64,000 nt of DNA from Rutpela maculata (GCA_936432065.2 OW386292.2:12864918-12928917); one strand, 5' to 3'. Numbered from the stretch's first letter, positions 9,428 through 20,965 are shown. The notes: generated from the letters alone by a model not told the origin. A program made the numbers and translations.

Positions 9428-10092
9428 ATACTCTTCGCAAAAACGAAGAGTATATTGTATTTGATCGACACATTTCTAAAATCGTAAATATCGCTCGTAC
9501 AGGAAAAATTTTCATATCATTGTGTTTGTGAACGAATTCTGAACAACTTTCAAAATGTCCGTCTGTCCGTCCGTCCGTCACGTTTCTTGTAAGCACGATA
9601 ACTTAAGAACGAAAAGTCCGATTGTATTGAAATTTAGAAAGTAAGTTAGTGTTAGCTAGAGGAAGAATCCTATTGTTTTTGAAGAAAATCGATCGGTAAA
9701 TAAAAAAGTTATTAATTATTTAATTTAAAAAAAATATATTCTCTTAATTTTTTTTTCGCTTGTACTAAAATGGAAATCTTGCGAAATATTATTTCCATAA
9801 TATATTTTTTTGTTTATGAATTTTACTAATATATATTTCATAGAAGTACGAGTTGAAATATGTATGATTGTCGAAAGATATAGGTATATCACAGACAATC
9901 AATTTCGTAGCAATATGTGGTGACGCAGCGGCTAAAGCTTTGCAATCCAAAGGTCCCGTGTTCGAATCCCACACAGGTTGAATATTTTTTTTTCATTTTT
10001 TTTTTCATTTTTTTTTTCACAACAAAGATGGTATCACAAAATTTAGGATGTCCAAAAACTAACATTATTTACAAGAAAACTGCGAAGAGTAT
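9428..10092. mobile_element. family D element with 12-bp TIRs and an internal tRNA-like segment
   Basis: Exact termini atactcttcgca (9428-9439) and tgcgaagagtat (10081-10092) bound 665 bases. The left end also forms a small hairpin with cgaagagtata at 9444-9454. Inside are a gtccgtc simple repeat near 9560 and the tRNA-like segment at 9917-9975. Part of the same family is seen at about 39885-40130, shown by aaccgtaaatatcgccc, then cgtctgtcgatcc and aaaagttattttt-type blocks. Non-coding and non-autonomous. Confidence 0.75.
9917..9980 (+). repeat. tRNA-derived (SINE-like) segment
   Basis: A box-like gtggtgacgcagcggctaa is followed about 35 bases later by a good internal B box (gtgttcgaatccc), then a cattttttttt tandem tail (about 9990-10019). 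It lacks a full acceptor stem and recognisable anticodon arm, so it is not a functional tRNA gene. It sits inside the family D element. Confidence 0.6.
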
Positions 10093-11740
10093 CCTATAGA
10101 ATGTGTAACAATTATATATAAAAAGCTGAGTAAATTGGCGAAGAGTACGTTTTTAGCTTGTTATTTTTTAGTGTTTACTGATCTTTATTTTCAATTTCAT
10201 TATTTACGTAACATAAAAATGTATTTCCAAACCGACTCATCTAATAAGAACAAAGTAGGTATAATTATTTAACAATCGCAGCTGTAGAAACTTAAAAGTC
10301 CACGGAATTTGCCATATTTTAAATGGAATGACGATCAATAAACCAATATACCTACCTTGAACCATAGGTATTGTAATGCATAGACTGGTCCAATATTGCT
10401 GAGAGTCTTCACTGTAAACAGTTCTTAGGCATGTTTCGACCAATCACATTATGCATAAAAACAGAAATATGGTTCTGATACCGCCATCTAGTAACAGTAA
10501 CGCTAAACGCTACATACAGAGAATCGCCAGACAGTGTAATATACAAGAATTATTATATAAAGTGTTTATTGACATATATTAACTTATTTAATTCTTATTT
10601 TCAATTTAAGGAGTGTAAAAATTAAGTTACGGTTGTTTAGTTAAGCGGAGGGTATTAATACTCGAAAGTTGAGTTGGAATAAGTGTTATGAATTATTGTA
10701 ATACAGGGTATAGTAACGGATTACCGTACGTAAGTACGGCAGACATTTTTATTTAATTTGTGATAATTATTATTTTGTAATTACGTTATTACAATCCATT
10801 GAAAGTCGTGTATAACTTATTCCTAGCCTATATATTCCACACAGCCTTGGGAGTTGTCAACTTATGAGGTGTGTTATGTTTATATTATTATATTACTACG
10901 TATATAACACAATAATACAATTTACAAGTTACGTTAACAATTAGCAATAAGCTAGAGAAGAAATTTATAGATGAACTTTAAAACTACGAGTGGTCCTATT
11001 TGCGGAAAACATTTCACAAAACAAAACGTCAAAATATTACCGCGATAATTCTTGACGCGTCGACACAAAAAATTAGAGCGATAATTTTTTCGTGTTGGTA
11101 CTGTCAGATGCCGATCTAGGTTAGTTTACCACTAATAATGACATTTGATTGGTGCAATGTTAAAAAACGGGTTTTCATTGGATTATCATTTTAATAAGTG
11201 AAATACTCGGGAAAAAACATTGTTGATGCCTACTGTATCGTATATGTACCTTTTATGGCCACTCAACGAGCAGATTATTTAGTTGATAGAATGACTTTTA
11301 TTTGGTAAAAATTCATATCACTACTAGTAGATTAACAAATAAACCAACAAATAGACTGTTTAAAAGGTTCAGAAGTATATGTCAACATGCCAGTTGTTAC
11401 CCTAAACATTAGCTCCTTCAGAGGTGAGTATAAGACTACTCAAACAAAACTATAGGACCTTAAATTCAAGAAATTTTATGACCTGAGAAGTAATTTATTG
11501 TATGACCTTACCTGAATTAATAACCTATTACTTAGAAATGGATATAAAATAAGTTGACTAGAGATGAATTATTTATGTCTATTTGATCATGAAGTAAAAT
11601 ATCAGTTTTAATTTCTCTCTCAAGCAACCGGCCGTATGAAGGATATCTCGTTGAATGAGTATTTATCTGTTATTACATGATTAGCAAAAGTAGACTGATT
11701 ATTATTTTTCAAAAACATTTTTGAGTTCCTCAATACGTTT
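10093..11740. other. long non-coding stretch, nothing recognised
   Basis: AT-rich. No splice-flanked frame, tRNA, clear inverted repeat or transposon motif that I could support. Unique intergenic or intronic sequence, or very old repeats. Confidence 0.4.
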
Positions 11741-13020
11741 TTTACATTTTCGTATATACAGAAATTAGTAGAATTTTTGGTACCGTCAAAATATATAAAT
11801 TATTGAAATCTGATCCAACTGACAAATTCCAAAATGAAATAAAATCAATAATTAACAATTTTTTTAGTATTTTAAATAACAACTCTACATACAAATATAT
11901 TTTGATGAAGCATTAAAGTTATTTTCCTTACACAAACTACACAAAAATAATTTTCCCAAGCACCCAATAGTGTCTTTTGCTAGTGCCTCAGCATTCATAC
12001 TCTATTAATATTATTCAAGAAAAATGTCGTTTCTTTATGAAATATGGTATAAAAAATTCATAACATAAACTGATATAAAAAATTCCACTAAACATGTCAT
12101 TAATATAGTGGACAAATTTTTGAGTTAAATAGAAATATAGGAACTATTAAATTCACTGAAGGTATGCCTGTAGCAAAATTACTTTTAATTTAATAATATT
12201 TACACCTGTACAGAAGGCTTAATTATGGGCAATTCCATAAGCCCCTTTGTTGGCGAAGATCTTTATGGTCAATCTAGAGGAATTTATTCATAGAAATAAT
12301 TACCTGCATAAAGGCTTTTCTTATTGGTAGAGATACGTAGATGACATTTTAACTTGCTTGCTAATACAAAGTTTTAATTGAAAGAGGAAAACAACAAAAA
12401 ACTAAATTTTTAAATCTAGAATCAATAGAATTAACAATAAACATAAATTTTCTATTTACCATCGCATACAGATACCACTTCTACAGTTCAACTCACCCCA
12501 GGCAACATAAACATGCAGCATATCATAGCATGATATATAAATATAAGCATTGACTAATTAATCAATGATATAAGATATAACGACTTTTAATGAGGAATTA
12601 AACAAATCGCTGCTAAAAATGGTTTCGAAATTTCTTAGTAAATCATATATTACGCAGAAAACAGTACAAGTATGCTCCTAAAGTCACTTTCCCGATTCGA
12701 AACGACAGTGATTTTTAACATCAAAATGTAGGTCCTTTGCTTATATTGTAGATCCATCTCATAAAATCAAGAAATTTTTCAAGAAGTAAAATCTAAATAT
12801 AGCTATAAGACTAACAATACTCCAATATAAAAACAATAAAGAAGCAATATATGATTTGAGGGTACACATTGCTTGGAAAACGAAAGACACTTTAGGAAAT
12901 GAAAATATATAAAAATTGACAATAAAAATGAAGAAGAGAATAAATCTGAGATGTATAACTGAAACCATCCAACATTTTAAGTGCCAAAGAACTACTGGAA
13001 TAAGCATCATAAAATGTAAA
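11741..13020 (+). pseudogene. Penelope-like element, reverse transcriptase relic
   Basis: Frame-broken pieces appear in Penelope RT order. A TVKIYKLLKSDPTDKFQNEI stretch (about 11785) precedes SLHKLHKNNFPK and HPIVSFASASAF (about 11925-11995), the 'KIHK...P.RPIVS' block of this class. FTEGMPVAKLL follows near 12160. GLIMGNSISPF (about 12215) is the 'GL.MG..LSP' block, and RYVDDILTCLL-like residues near 12335 mark the catalytic YVDD. THPRQHKHAAYHSMIYK (about 12495) matches the thumb-side block. The C-terminal linker KYSYKTNN lies near 12800, and no intact GIY-YIG endonuclease follows. Penelope elements copy themselves at chromosome ends and nicks; this one is dead. Confidence 0.75.
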
Positions 13021-13490
13021 ACTAGTTATGTCCATAAAAGAAATAGAATACATTTTTAATCAACGTCGATCACATGAAAATCAGTCATAATAAGTTTATA
13101 ACATAAACAATACATTATGATGTTGATTTTATTGTGGCAGTTTGCTTCGCTGGGCGTGATTTATTATATGCTTGCTTTATTAATATTGGAAACAGGTACT
13201 TTTTAACTTATTCTATAAAATCTCTTATAATAATGTAACAACAATCAGATTGTAATTATTATAAAGATCGTTTAAGTTAACTATGTGAGAAGCATGTGTA
13301 TCCAGTGGATGTGTTGGTGCCTGATGACTAGAAAAAAACAGTAATTGTTCTTTTATATGCAGAAGGTTGTTGAGGAACATTAGAATAATAGTACGATTAA
13401 TATGCTTGGTATTCAGAGAAACGACAGTAACGGGGTTGTGTTTTTTACTTTTTTTTTGTGGCATTTGGTCTCTGCAAAAATATTTAAAAA
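13021..13490. other. non-coding, nothing recognised
   Basis: AT-rich DNA between the Penelope relic and family A copy A2. Open frames here overlap the repeat and show no homology that I recognise. Confidence 0.4.
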
Positions 13491-14183
13491 AAACCGCTGC
13501 CCAAGGAATCACTACTTCCACATCCAGATTCTCTATCCAAGTCACTCACAACGAAAAAACTTTGTATGTGAAAATAATTGTTTATGGAACTTTAATAATA
13601 TAATATTTGAAATCCTCTACCCCAAAAACCCATAAAACGATACCCCACATCGGTAGTGGGGTGGGGGTGGTGATAGGGGGGTGGATGAAGTAAAAAAATA
13701 TTTTGAGGTTTCTGGTTCCTGTACATGCACTAAATCACATTTTTTTTCATCCCCTTTAATAAGGAGGTGGGGATGGTAATGGGGGTGGCTAATGCCAAAA
13801 ATTTTTTTGAGACCTCAGCTTCTCTTGTATATACTAAATACCAATTTCATGGACTCTTACCTGCTTGATTTACCCATTTACCCCAAATTTACCCCAATTT
13901 ACCCCCCAACCCTTCGACGGAACAAGATGAAAATATAATCTAGTTCTAGATCTCGTTAAAGTACATATGTGTACCAAATTTCATGTCAATGTCTTAAACG
14001 GTTCCAGAGTAAACGTGCGCACAAAAAAAAAGTTACAGACAGACCGACAGACAGACAGAATTTTTTTTTCGCTCAAACTTAAAATCTCGACGTTTCATGA
14101 CATTTTAAGCCTATTTGGACAACAAAAATTTTTAAAAATTTTTTTGTCGTTACTATACTTCCACTGGACGTGGAAGTAATTAA
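13491..14183 (+). mobile_element. family A element, copy A2 (full length, ~690 bp)
   Basis: Starts aaccgctgcccaaggaatca and then tacttccacatccag. It ends with ctggacgtggaagtaattaa, which contains the complement of the near-start motif. Between them are ctaccccaaaaaccc, a G-rich ggggtgggggtggtgatagg, the cttcgacggaacaagatg block, a gacagaccgacagacag simple repeat and gtcgttactatacttcc. No protein homology in any frame. It is one of two apparently complete copies. Confidence 0.85.
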
Positions 14184-14355
14184 TGAAAAAAGCCTCTGCG
14201 CCAAATGAATCGGATAGAGGTTGGTTTTTATATTTCTGATTATTACAAAATGTAAAAAAAAAATTGAAAAAAAAATTGAACGCCTTCAAAAAAGGTCGCT
14301 AAAAATTATGAAATGAATTTTCACCAGTTAACTGAACCTTATTACCTAATATAAA

Positions 14356-15286
14356 TACAGGGTGTCTGCTGTATATGTACAAATATTTTGCATGATAATA
14401 TATTGGTCCAGAACAAGCAGAAAGTCCTATAAAATGTTTGCTTTACTCAGTCAGTTTTGCAGAACAAACTAAAATTAAGTTCAATGTCTTCTTGTGACCT
14501 ACATCTCCCTTTTATTATGTTTATTGTATTAATAATGAAACATAAAAAAAAATTAAAAAACGCCGGTGTCTCTTTCATGAAAAGAATCCTCTGCTCTCGG
14601 TGCCGACGTTAAAAGAAATTGTTCGTATGTTTTTCATACTTTGTTGTTTAGCCATAAGTAGACCGTCGCTTACTAATCAGACAGTGTGTTCAATTTATCT
14701 AGTTTTAAAGTTCATTTATAGTAAAAACAATAAAACGGTGTAGGTAATGAACGAGGTGATGAATTTAGTGTTTATTGAAATTAAATTAACCGCTATTAAT
14801 TTAATTACCCCAGTGGTTAAAGAAACTTTTTAAAATAAATTTAAAAAATGCAAATTTTCTCATCGTTAAAATACATTTTTTGCATTCAGTAAATTACTGA
14901 GATCAGTGACATTTTTTCAATGAAGATACAAGGAGCTTCAAAAAATCGACCTGGACGTCCTACTTTTTCTAATAAATCCTATGGAATAATTGTGGTTTGT
15001 GAAAAATTACTAAGATGGTAATGAGTAAATTAATATTAAACGTCAGTTAGTGTCTTCATTTCAAAACTAATTAAGGTAAAAGTAATACTGGTTTATTATT
15101 TTTTAAATGACAATGTTGCAACGCTGTAAAACTCATGTTATTGACACGACAAGTGAGCGAAATATCGTTGTCTCAGGCCTATTTCTAATAAATTTTAAAT
15201 AAAAAAAAAAATTATAAGTATTTTTTACTTTTTTTGGGCCATGTCATTCTGCAAAATATTTGTACGTATATAGAAGGCACCGTGTA
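14356..15286. mobile_element. ~930-bp element with ~45-bp imperfect TIRs and TA targets
   Basis: The left end (from tacagggtgtctgctgtat, then gtacaaatattttgca) pairs with the complement of the right end (tgcaaaatatttgtacgtat, then agaaggcaccgtgta). TA dinucleotides lie at both edges. The CAGGGTG-type terminus is shared with many mariner-type non-autonomous elements. The interior is AT-rich and non-coding. Confidence 0.75.
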
Positions 15287-15289
15287 TTG

Positions 15290-15540
15290 AAGTCGGTTAA
15301 AAATATGTTTGATTTCGTAAGGGTTGCCACAGAAATTTCAGTTTCAATTTCTCGACTTTTGCTGACCTTCTCTGATCAATTTTCAAAAATTTTCCTGACT
15401 CGATTTAAAAAGGTACCAGGAAAAAAAATTAATGTTTTTTTTTAATACGGCCTCCACCATCCTCATAGCCCTCGTGATTTCAAAATTAGAAGTACACACA
15501 AATCAAAACTACTAACCTAAAGACAAAATCCTATATTATA
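15290..15540. repeat. flank with ctgactttc-type repeat
   Basis: Contains the gacttttgctgaccttctctg and ttcctgactcg phrases also seen, reversed in role, near 18280-18400. They suggest a single older repeat that the 15545-18130 element has split. Confidence 0.4.
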
Positions 15541-16017
15541 TATACCGGGTGATTCAGTTTGGTATTCGCCCCCTTGTATTTTTTTTATTTTAACAGAAAA
15601 CTACAATAAACCATATATATTTGTAAATCGTTTGTCAAGCTCTATCGAACGACGTCCTTAAATCATCTCTTTGATCACATATGCCAAAATAACGATAGTC
15701 AACTTTTTTTTTCAAATGGTATGCTATACATTTTTTTGCCGATTGTTGTAGAGCTTCTCTTTCTGCATTCAACCATGTGAAAAAAGTATACACCTCCATA
15801 AGGAAAATTTCGAGAAAATTAATAAAATATGAAAAAACTTCATTTAAAGGTTTTGTTTCTGATTCAACATAGTTAGCCATGGAAACAATTGAATTTTGTC
15901 ATTGTTAGTAATGTCAAATTGAAAATACTGTTTTTTGTGATTGTGTTATTCGTTTTTGTTTTATGTTATACTTCTAAATAGATTTACACAATGGTATCTT
16001 ACACTAATTAAGAAAAA

Positions 16018-16300
16018 TTGGACATGATATTAATTTACGGAGAGTGCGGAAAAAACAAAGTAGCCAAACGTTTATATCAAGATCGCTTTCGAAATAGGCC
16101 GGTACCATCAGTCAAAATGTTTGCAAAATTGGCAAGAAATATGAGCGAAAGTGGAAGTTTTGAGAAAAAAAGAAACGTTTTTAAACACCGTTCGATTTCT
16201 TCCTTTGGTTCTACCTAAAAGAAAAAGTTTTCTTTATACCTCTAAATGACGTCGAATATCTTAAAACTAGAATACGAATTGAATGCTGCAGATATTAAAA
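16018..16300 (+). pseudogene. internally deleted transposase copy in the left arm
   Basis: N-terminal helix-turn-helix segment YGECGKNKVAKRLYQDRF then FAKLARNMSESGSFEKKRN (16030-16180). After a jump it continues KEKVFFIPLNDVEYLKTRI (16213-16275), matching the C-terminal end of the minus-strand transposase (KERVYFTPLNDVENLKNRI). The whole catalytic core is missing, so it cannot code for an enzyme. Confidence 0.7.
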
Positions 16301-16711
16301 TGTTAAAATTCATTCTTCAAGATAAGGAAAATTTCGAAAAAATTAATAAAATATGATAAAACGTCTTTCAAAAGTTTTTCTGAATCAGCATAGTTAGCCA
16401 AGGAAGCAATTGAATTTTGACCTTGTAAGTAATGTAACTAGTACCAACTAGGCAAATCAGATTCGAAAGAGAGGGATTTTCTCAAGGATTGTGTACGGCA
16501 CTGATGAGGCATAAAAATTTCGAAACAAAGTTTAATGTTTTGACCAAACAAAGTTCTGTTTTTAAATAATTATGTAATTCATTTTTATATAAACAAACAT
16601 TTAATGTCGCATCTTTAGTTAATTAATGATAATAACACTCAACAATAATATTAAAATAACAACTGATAATAAATAACAATTACCAATAAAAAAACTACCA
16701 ATACTTGGAAA

Positions 16712-17648
16712 CTAACTAACAATTAAGAAAATAAAAACATTATTTATTGCTTCATATGTTCGAAGAGTCCTCCGTTCGCTTCTGTGTTTATCACGCCCTG
16801 GATACATACATACATGTTGAAGAATTTCAACATTTAATCTGCGGCATTCAATTCGTATTCTATTTTTAAGATTTTCGACATCATTTAGAGGTGTAAAGTA
16901 TACTCTTTCTTTTAGATATGGCCAAAGAGAGATCCGGTGATCTGGCAGGCCACTTGACTCCCTCACTACGATTTCCGATCCATATACCTGGATAAGCTGC
17001 ATTTAAGTAATTCGTTACAATTATAGCATTATGTGGCGGTGTCCCATCTTGTTGTAATATCATGTTATGCCTAATATGTAATGGAACGTCTTCTATGAAA
17101 TTTAACAACTCTTTCTTCAGTAAGCGTTAGTTTCCCGAAGCCAGTGAGGATTATCCTGCGACCAATAATGGCAGTTATGTCTATTGACAATTCCATTCTT
17201 ATGGAAACGGGATTCATCTGACCACATGATGCGATCTTAATAGTCATTTCTTGAGCAACTGCCAACCACGCTACAAAATGTAGACGTTTCTCGTAATCTC
17301 CTGGAAGCAAGCCCTGATGTAAATGTATTTTATATGGTCACAGTTTATTGTCTCTCAGAATTCTTTGAATTGAAGAATATGAAATATCAGTTTCTGTCGC
17401 TAACTGACGAATAGAAATATGCGGGTCTACGAAAACACGGGCTAAAACTGCAACTGTATGTTCCTCATCTCGTGCGGTTCTGGGTTTAAAAACGTTTCTT
17501 TTTTTCTTAAAACTTCCACTTTCGCTCATATTTCTTGCCAATTTTGCAAACATTTTGTCTGATGGTACCGGCCTATTTCGAAAGCGATCTTGATATAAAC
17601 GTTTGGCTGCTTACTGTTTTTCCGCACTCTCCATAAATTAATATCATG
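16712..17648 (-). pseudogene. mariner-like DDE transposase, broken
   Basis: Minus strand, start near 17648 (MDMILIYGECGK). A helix-turn-helix region follows (FAKLARNMSESGSF; HISIRQLATETDISYSSIQR near 17380). Catalytic pieces come next: SDESRFHKNGIVNRHNCHYW near 17200 (first Asp), NMILQQDGTPPHN near 17050 (second Asp) and WPARSPDLS near 16940 (third Asp of the motif). The tail is KERVYFTPLNDVENLKNRI. The pieces lie in different frames, with stops between them, including one just after the first helix. The layout is that of arthropod transposases with a DUF4817-like HTH and a DDE_3 nuclease. It is inactive as it stands. Confidence 0.8.
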
Positions 17649-18130
17649 TCCAATTTTTCTTCATTGGTGTAAGATACCATTGTGTAAATCTATTTAAAAG
17701 TATAACATAAAACAAAAACGAATAACACAGTCACAAATAACAGTATTTTCAATTTGACATTACTAACAATGACAAAATTCAATTGTTTCCATGGCTAACT
17801 ATGTTGAATCAGAAACAAAACCTTTAAATGAAGTTTTTTCGTATTTTATTAATTTTCTCGAAATTTTCCTTATGGAAGTGTATACTTTTTTCACATGGTT
17901 GAATGCAAAAAGAGAAGCTCTACAACAATCGGCAAAAAAATGTATAGCATACCATTTGAAAAAAAAAAAAGTTGACTATCGTTATTTTGGCATATGTGAT
18001 CAAAAAGATGATTTAAGGACGTCATTCGATAGAGCTTGACAAACGATTTGCAAATATATGTGGTTTATTGTAGTTTTCTGTTAAAATAAAAAAGATACAG
18101 GGGGGGCGAATACCAAACTGAATCACCCGG

Positions 18131-19310
18131 TATATATATAATACTATATAGAACTTAAAGCCAAAACTAAAAAATAAGTTATTAATTTAACTTTTAATAA
18201 AGGGACAAAATATCAGACTTTTAAACTAAAAAAATTCATCACAGTTGTACGTTTCATTGCACGCGGATGTTTATAAAATGGTTTTTTCCTGACTTTCTTA
18301 GATTTTTTGCTGTTTTCCCTTACTTTCGGCCTAAATCTCAAGTCTTCCCCGACTTTCCTGACCAAAACTAAATTCCATGACTTTCCAGGTCTGTGAAAAC
18401 TCTGCATTTGTTCATCTTTACACCAACCGGCTCCATATTAAAAAAATAATCGTTAATCTGACTGATAAAATGTATCGTTATGATTTCATAATACTCTTTA
18501 TCAAGTTTTTTTAAATTTATAGCTCGCTTTAAAATGCTGCGATTTCTGTCACCTTGTTGATTTCAAAGTATGAAAGGTGATCGTGTGCTCAAAATCTTAT
18601 TAATATTTTTCAACCGTTATTCATAAAACAAATTATTTTCAGCCACCAATTTAGGCTATCTAATGAAATCTTTCATTGCAAAACCAATCTCTGATCAATT
18701 TTTAAGGCGTGGTAGTTTATTTATCAACATTTGTTTAGAAGTTTTTAGTTTAAAATGCCTACTTTCATGCATAGTTCTATTTTCTTACTGGTGAAATATA
18801 TTTTCTATACCTTGTTAGAAATTGAAATACGTTATTCAACAGATCCTTATCAACCATTGTGTAAGAGTAAATTAAAATTTGTAATTAATTCTTATTTTAA
18901 TTGGGGACACACCCTAACGTTTAATTATGAATATTTTGACACGGTTTCAAGTGTCTTGCTCTATTTTCAGTCAACCAGAGCCATATGTAGACCACTTGGA
19001 CGATTATTTATCAATAGCGAAACTCAACTTAAAGAGAAAAATGGTGACACTCAATTTTACTCATATGAAAATAATAGAATTATATGCAACATGCATTGTT
19101 TGAATTTAACTAATATTTTATAGAATCTGTGGAAAAACTCATAGAAAGTTCAGATGTAAAAAATGTTGTAAATAATTTCAAAGCAAATAACGCATCAATG
19201 TTTTTAAAACCATTTTCAAAAAAAAAACGAAATAAAAAATATAATTCTCTGTGACAAATAAAAATTCTTCTGATGTAATAACTCCCTTTGAAATTGAACC
19301 ATATCTGTCA
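18131..19310. other. old repeat flank and unassigned open frames
   Basis: 18280-18400 has repeated ctgactttc/gactttccagg phrases. An open frame at 18755-19123 (122 codons) and a short basic frame at about 19118-19251 (IESVEKLIESSDVKNVVNNF..., ending FSKKKRNKKYNSL) show no family I recognise. The second follows an acceptor-like taatattttatag. I do not call either a gene. Confidence 0.35.
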
Positions 19311-19312
19311 TA

Positions 19313-19400
19313 CAGGGTTATCGTCCGAAGCGTACAAACTGTGTTGTTTTGTATAAACTATGTTTTATTAGAAATTTAGAGCATTAAGATTTTTTATAAG
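19313..19400 (+). repeat. short dispersed repeat shared with 39166-39240
   Basis: The sequence from tcatacagggttatcg through tacaaactg and tgttttatta recurs near 39166-39235 (tcatacagggtgatcacc, then taaactgtcgtg). Probably the end of a mariner-type repeat. Confidence 0.5.
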
Positions 19401-19589
19401 GCATATAAAAATATCAAGATGTAGGTACAAAGTATCGAAATTGTAATAATCACAATCAGGTTGTCTCACATTTGAACAAACTATGTGAAGAGTTTATGCT
19501 TCTAAATAGATTCCAGTAATGGCCGATCTGTAGTATCAACTGACTTCAATATTCCATTGTATTTACAAGAAAATTATTTTGAAAGGGAT

Positions 19590-19710
19590 TAAAAAAAGGT
19601 ACCTTAAAGCATACATTGGGCAGACATGAATATCTTCCGGCAAAAGAATTAATGAACACCAACATGAAGCTAAAATCAATTTCTGCTAAATATTTACGGT
19701 TCCATTTCTT
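19590..19710 (+). pseudogene. GIY-YIG endonuclease fragment of a Penelope-like element
   Basis: Reads KAYIGQT, a stop, then ISSGKRINEHQHEAKINF. This matches the C-terminal endonuclease of Penelope-like elements ('VYIGQTGR.F..R..EH'). The stop replaces the Gly-Arg after GQT. Only the start of the domain remains. Confidence 0.5.
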
Positions 19711-19751
19711 TAAAATATCTCTTGTAGATGTAATCAATTAATATAGTTTTT

Positions 19752-19947
19752 GAGGGGTAATTCACGGGGCAATTTTTCGTCCCTTACCGAGGCGATCCAG
19801 GGCGATCTAAGGGACTATTCGAGGTGATCTAAACGCGATCCGAGGATATACGGGGGCGATCTGGAGTAATCTGGAGGCTGTACGGAACGATATTGACCAT
19901 AGAGAGAGGCGGTATTTCGTTCCGCAGTTTCGCATGAGTTACCCCTC
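19752..19947. mobile_element. ~196-bp TIR element with internal GATC-rich minirepeats, copy 1
   Basis: Ends gaggggtaattca and tgagttacccctc are complementary with one mismatch. The body is a run of degenerate 10-12-base units around ggcgatc(c/t). A second copy lies at 35671-35863 in the other orientation. Compared with the AT-rich surroundings it is strikingly GC-rich. Non-coding. Confidence 0.75.
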
Positions 19948-20780
19948 GATAGTTTCCTTGTCCTATATCCTCTAGTGATAAGTTTGTATATAAAATGTAA
20001 TAGGCTCTTATTTCGTTCTAGTTTCCTAAATGTCATGATTATACTCATTGTCTAATATGAGGTAAAATAGGTGAGTATTATGCATGTTAATTTCATCGCT
20101 ATTAGAGTAACATGAGTTGGCTGGGTATTTTTTCGTTATCTTTGGAGAAATTACTAGTTAGTACACATAATTAACTTTTGCGATCACGTAACCGATTATT
20201 ACACTCATTTCACGAAACCTCGAACAAGTCTATTGCAAGCGGATACATTTTTTTTCTTAAGCAGGGGAAAGCAATTTTGCACTGAATGAAATCAGATATT
20301 ATAATATTTGAAATATGTATGTGTAGTCGAGTTGAAAGCGGGCCATAATGTCGTTACGAGTTTTACTCGATAAAAATATATCAAGAGGATTCAGATCTGG
20401 AGGTCTCGCTGGGCATTCGGTAGACCATCTTCCATAGCCTGTATTCTGGACAAATTGGCTTAAGTATTTTTAGTTTTTTTTCCGTTTTGACAAATAATTT
20501 CTGTCAGTATTAATATCGATAAAGAGCATATCGTTGCAAAATTCGATACATTACTATTAGAGCCATATTACATTGTTTCAAAAAGTTACAGATTGGCGTT
20601 TTTCATTTTCTTTGAGGTTAAGTACATATTTTATAGAACGAATGCTAACGCGTGGGAAAAATTACTTTTCACACATTTTCAGAATTTCGGCAACATAAGT
20701 CTTCCTTTTTTATGGCCTTATTTATCTTAACTCTGGAATTTAGCTATAGCTATTCTGTAAACAACAACACAATAACCATT
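19948..20780. other. non-coding, nothing recognised
   Basis: AT-rich sequence without frames or motifs I can support. A ggaggtctcgctgggcattc stretch near 20400 looks like a mariner transposase remnant, too short to call. Confidence 0.35.
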
Positions 20781-20787
20781 CCCTGTA

Positions 20788-20965
20788 ACATTGCCAACTG
20801 CCGTAGCTGAGACTCGAACTCACGAGAGGAGATCACCTAGCAGTGTTACCTGTCACACAACCGTGGTCTAACCCACTGCTACCGTCTCGACAACACGTAA
20901 AAAACGCCACTAAACATCTGTACCCTTACCAAGATTCGAACCCGGGACTCTGTGGTCGCAAGTCT
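20788..20965 (-). repeat. two tRNA-like (SINE-derived) units in tandem
   Basis: On the minus strand, unit 1 (about 20970-20915) has ttcgaat in a B box (cccgggttcgaatcttgg). Unit 2 (about 20895-20795) has an A-box-like ggtagcagtgggttaga and a B box gtgagttcgagtctc. Both are spaced as in tRNA-derived SINE heads. Neither folds into a complete cloverleaf by eye, so I do not call tRNA genes. Confidence 0.55.

Larger units (their letters stand above)
15545..18130. mobile_element. rearranged mariner-like (DDE) transposon, 2.59 kb
   Basis: Perfect inverted ends of at least 26 bases (ccgggtgattcagtttggta...) sit next to TA dinucleotides. The arms are near-identical inverted repeats of about 640 bases (15545-16187 and 17490-18130). 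Each holds the same outward 81-82-codon frame (MANYVESETKPL...) and the start of the transposase. The right two thirds carry a minus-strand transposase. The left part carries a plus-strand copy with its middle deleted. A third piece of the arm (about 16318-16437) repeats 15797-15912 in direct orientation. This suggests an internally deleted copy fused head to head with a longer one. Confidence 0.85.

Noticed and set aside
18755..19123. 122-codon plus-strand frame as a gene
   Set aside because: No known motif, no convincing splice partners, and it lies among old repeats.
20788..20965. Two functional tRNA genes
   Set aside because: B boxes are good, but the acceptor and anticodon stems do not fold by eye; tRNA-derived repeats explain them better.
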